64,000 bases of DNA, from positions 14,399,697 to 14,463,696 of the forward strand of contig NC_092695.1 in the NCBI RefSeq assembly GCF_964275005.1, in the 5' to 3' direction. Both the position numbers and the translations under genes were made by a program. This document shows positions 61,357 to 64,000 of this stretch, in pieces (the stretch's first letter is position 1; every line of letters starts with the position of its first letter). The notes beneath the pieces were generated by a model. It ran no database searches and had not been told where the DNA came from. It saw only the letters and a program-made list of their open reading frames with translations. The stretch is from Diadema setosum (Eukaryota; Echinodermata; Echinoidea; Diadematoida; Diadematidae).

Positions 61357-62555
61357 TGGGTAATTCCATAAAATAGGGACCCACTTTGTGACATGCCTAT
61401 TTTGCCAATAAAATCAGAAAATCAGATTTTTGTTTATTAAACATAACTTTAAAAAACATTCATATTGAGTAAGTCCCTTGAAAACTGACTGAAAATTAAC
61501 ATTCTAAACTGAAATTGAAGGAAGTCAGCATACCAAATTGCAGTGTATGGGGAAAAACTGGTTCACCATGTAAAGGGGACACCATTGGTGTCTCCCTTAC
61601 ACGGTGAACCATACATTTTGGCATTTTACCACATCTTTCAAACTAGTTCTATGTTTGTTTCAATAGAAGTGATTATTTTACAGTAAGAAATTACCTATAC
61701 TATTGAAAAAATGACACAATCCCTATTTTTGGCCAGGAAAAAGATTCTTCAATGTTTCTCTTGTAAGGGGGACACCAAATATTATTTTTGCATTTTTTTT
61801 TCTTCAAATTGATAGAGTGGTCAATTTTTGATACCTGTTACAAAGAAACCACAGCTACATTGTAAAATATGCCAATGAGGAGCAATTATTGTTGTGATAA
61901 GACACAAAATATTAGCTATCACTGTGCCCCGACATAATATTTAGGGGGACACCAAAGCCACTTGTGTGAAAATTATAATTTGGTCTTTTTTTTTCAAATT
62001 TATTTATTTTACCCCAATTTTCTCTTGAAATCTTTTAAACTATGTGATTGCTACCAAAATAACAACAAACAGTTCAACACTGGTCCTTAATATGGATTCC
62101 ACACTCATAAATTAAGGTTTCTCATGTAAGCAATTATGGGGGAACCAAAACTTATACATGAAACGTCTTTCTTGGGATTTATGTGCGCAAATATGTATCA
62201 ATTGATGCATGAATTATATTTATAGTGTTCAAAATTTGCTCGTCTTTTATCATTTTTGACCCCTTAAAATAGAGTTTAATCCGCAAACAAGCTGTAAATC
62301 TGTCTTAACTGGTGTTACAGTAAAATGTCACACAATTTTGCCCAAAAACGTTGTGATTTTGCACTTTTTGTCAAAATTCATGTGGAACTTTGAAGAAGCA
62401 ATTTCTATATTTTACTTTGAAAAGGAAGATACTTACCTGAATAAGAGTATTCAGAAGTAAAATTGATTTAGGCTATGTAATCTTTAAGCAATGACAATAT
62501 GAAGCAAATAGCAGGGGCATTTAACTAGTGGGACACTTTTTAATGGAATTACCCA
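61357..62555. mobile_element. 1.2-kb TIR element with TA flanks
   Basis: Ends TGGGTAATTCCATAAAATAG and TTTTTAATGGAATTACCCA, with TA on both sides (61355-61356 and 62556-62557). GGGGACACC-type text recurs (61575, 61766, 61945) and GTGGGACAC lies beside the right end. A long hairpin (GGTTCACCATGTAAAGGGGA facing its complement) lies at 61559-61609. No transposase frame. TA target suggests Tc1/mariner or a similar group. Confidence 0.7.
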
Positions 62556-62562
62556 TATATTT

Positions 62563-62563
62563 A

Positions 62564-62603
<40 letters not shown>

Positions 62604-62632
62604 TTTTTTGGAGGGGGGGGGGGGAGGGGGTT
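62563..62632. repeat. (TA)n, T and G runs
   Basis: About 22 bases of TA, then about 25 T, then a G-rich run. Typical unstable low-complexity DNA. Confidence 0.95.
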
Positions 62633-63057
62633 GGGACGTATACTTCCAGTTTTGCGGTTCTGGAAAATCATACCAAAGATCCTACATAGCGTAGGATCTT
62701 TGATCGTTCATTCAAAACACACAGAACTTGTCATGCACAAGCAAACATGGAATGACATAATGACCAATTTTAGAAAATGACTGTGTTGCGATTAAAGGAC
62801 TTTCTTAGTGAAAGAAATGTTCCTACAACCGGCAAACAAGGGCTGGGCATAACTCCCTATACGCTGCCATGAAGTGGCCGCTTCGCATTCGGGTCCACGT
62901 CCGGTGCGGCTAGGCTGGACCTGGGTCTGGGCGATGATCGCGAACCGGCCCAGATCTGTCGGCACTTGGATGGAGCACTTCTCTTCCTTCGTGCTTCATC
63001 TTGTCCGAAATTGTTCTAGTAAAATTATTTCAGTGGGGCATTTGCAGTGCCATCTGC
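62633..63057. other. small perfect hairpin, otherwise unrecognised
   Basis: CAAAGATCCTAC and GTAGGATCTTTG form a perfect 12-base stem around ATAGC near 62672-62700. The following 350 bases show no recognised gene. Confidence 0.45.
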
Positions 63058-63060
63058 TTA

Positions 63061-63300
63061 AATTGCCCCTTTCTGGAAATGTGTCGAACAAATACGCAAG
63101 TTTGACTTCAGGTCGAAGTGGTCTTTCCTGCGAAGCAGATTTTTCCACGTTCTCCGCTGAACTTTGTCTGTTGGGAATTTCACCCACGTCACGTCCTTCC
63201 ATCTATGGATATTTTCCATAATTTCCTTGTTTGGCATCATCGGCCCAGCATTGGGCCGCTTCGCAGAAGAATCCCATTTATCAAATGTAAAGTTACAGAT
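63061..63300 (-). pseudogene. THAP-domain fragment, probably from a DNA transposon
   Basis: A minus-strand frame of about 92 codons. Its second half reads WVKFPTDKVQRRTWKNLLRR and then NLRICSTHFQKGAI. FPTD at residues 54-57, W64 and the C-x2-H pair of ICSTHF (83 and 86) match the second half of a C2CH THAP zinc finger, close to THAP9 and P-element-like transposases. The first Cys pair is not visible, and the frame stops right after GAI. It is a fragment or one exon; no transposase body follows. An alternative is an exon of a host THAP gene. Confidence 0.55.
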
Positions 63301-63314
63301 TAGAAAATAACTAA

Positions 63315-63875
63315 ATAATAATAATGGTTTGCTCATTGGAGTTCCAGACTCTCACCTGAAAGGACTCCAACGGATACAAAATTCAGCCGCAAGGCTTGTG
63401 ACACGCAAAAGGAAATTTGATCATATAACTCCAATTCTTCGTAGTCTTCATTGGTTACCCATAAGAGCTCGTATCAGGTTTAAGATTTTGACCCTTGCAT
63501 TCAAATGTTTTCATGGAAATGCCCCTGCATATCTCAGTGAACTCATCAAGCCATATCATCCTGGTCGTAATCTGCGCTCAAAATCAAAAAATCTCCTCTC
63601 TGAAATAAGTGTCAAATCTAAGACATATGGTGATAGGTCTTTTGGAAAAATGGCACCCTCATTATGGAATAACCTCCCTCTCAGTGTTAGATGCATTACA
63701 GATTTTGATAAATTCAAATCTGTGTTAAAAACTCACCTTTTTGACAATTGTTGATTACATGTTTGAATTAGAGAAATATGTGATAGATTTTGTTTCATTA
63801 TTTTGTACACGCATAGAGACTATTTGTATGGTATTATGCGTTTCTAAGAACTGACTATTATTATTATTATTATAA
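63315..63875 (+). mobile_element. 5'-truncated CR1/L2-type LINE 3' end
   Basis: An open frame to 63754 encodes the RT C-terminal region: LKGLQRIQNSAARLVTRKRK, LHWLPIRARIRFKILTLAFK, APAYLSELI, then LWNNLPLSVR and VLKTHLFDNC. About 100 bases of 3' UTR end in (ATT)n at 63856-63873. This stretch has no stops, so the copy looks fairly young, but the endonuclease and catalytic RT are absent. It is related to, but distinct from, the LINE at 3521-5905. Confidence 0.85.
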
Positions 63876-64000
63876 TATTCACAATATTATAAGACAGAAT
63901 TTGATGCCATCTACGAATACTAATACTTCGGCATTCAATTTCAAAGTATATAAAAGCATACATTTACACATCGCACATTCATGACCGGAAGTTTATATCC
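63876..64000. other. window edge, nothing recognised
   Basis: AT-rich sequence following the LINE tail. Confidence 0.35.

Noticed and set aside
62874-63221. 115-codon plus-strand frame over the THAP fragment
   Set aside because: The THAP-like text is on the opposite strand; this frame has no recognised motif.
62640-63996. Element bounded by TATACTTCCAG.. and ..CCGGAAGTTTATATCC
   Set aside because: The inverted match is short and imperfect, lies at the window edge, and no target duplication could be read.

Overview
The window looks like animal nuclear DNA, most likely from an echinoderm and probably a sea urchin. This is inferred from two metazoan host genes with metazoan splice signals, low overall GC, CR1/L2-, L1/Tx1- and DIRS-type retroelements, and very dense marine-invertebrate MITE families. 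No database search was possible, so the species is not established. There is no prokaryotic operon structure, no CRISPR and no rRNA gene.

Two host genes are supported, both on the minus strand. (1) A complete, uninterrupted Rab9 small-GTPase reading frame lies at 11056-11679, with its likely 3' UTR down to about 10.7 kb and a probable splice acceptor directly before the ATG. (2) The last four coding exons of SKIC8 (WDR61, the WD-repeat subunit shared by the Ski and PAF1 complexes) lie at 57628-57721, 54339-54431, 50149-50227 and 45547-45636. All three junctions keep the frame and together give about the last 117 residues. The 5' exons were not found and are probably beyond 64 kb.

Nearly everything else is repeats, many nested so precisely that target-site duplications (TSDs) can be read by eye. 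Working names: family A is a long repeat rich in TTTGACC with GCCTCCGCC / GGCGGAGGC ends. Family X is a TIR-bounded element made of about 155-bp units, each with a GTTACCATGGCAAC (RFX X-box-like) palindrome. Family D is a tandem array of about 150-bp units with TGACCTTTGACCTTG (DR1-like). Family B carries CTGGATCTGCCATGAACA. Family C is an unnamed dispersed repeat.

Layout. 0-3.3 kb: two MITEs and plain AT-rich DNA. 3.3-6.9 kb: family A, invaded by a LINE, itself invaded by a 1.9-kb fold-back element. 7.2-10.6 kb: family X, invaded by a MITE and by a family D array. 10.6-11.7 kb: Rab9. 12-15.2 kb: MITE arm, Helitron-like element, family A with a TA MITE, and a fold-back minisatellite split by a hAT-like MITE. 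15.2-18.1 kb: little recognised. 18.1-21.6 kb: a 1.6-kb TIR element inside an older MITE, then GC-rich transposon ends. 21.7-29.7 kb: three degenerate retroelements head to tail on the minus strand (LINE, DIRS fossil, Tx1 LINE with a palindromic MITE inside). 29.9-33.8 kb: a candidate hAT-like element enclosing a clear 1.7-kb hAT element. 34-38 kb: MITEs, a nested palindrome and a tRNA-type SINE. 38-44.6 kb: families A, C, X, B and a pogo-like element. 45-57.7 kb: SKIC8, with introns full of inverted repeats. 58-64 kb: family B, two TIR elements, a THAP-domain fragment and a CR1/L2-type LINE 3' end.

The observations most worth a second look are the repeat-borne X-box and DR1 arrays, the fold-back minisatellite family, and the insertions whose empty sites survive nearby. 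I did not find an intact coding system beyond the two host genes.
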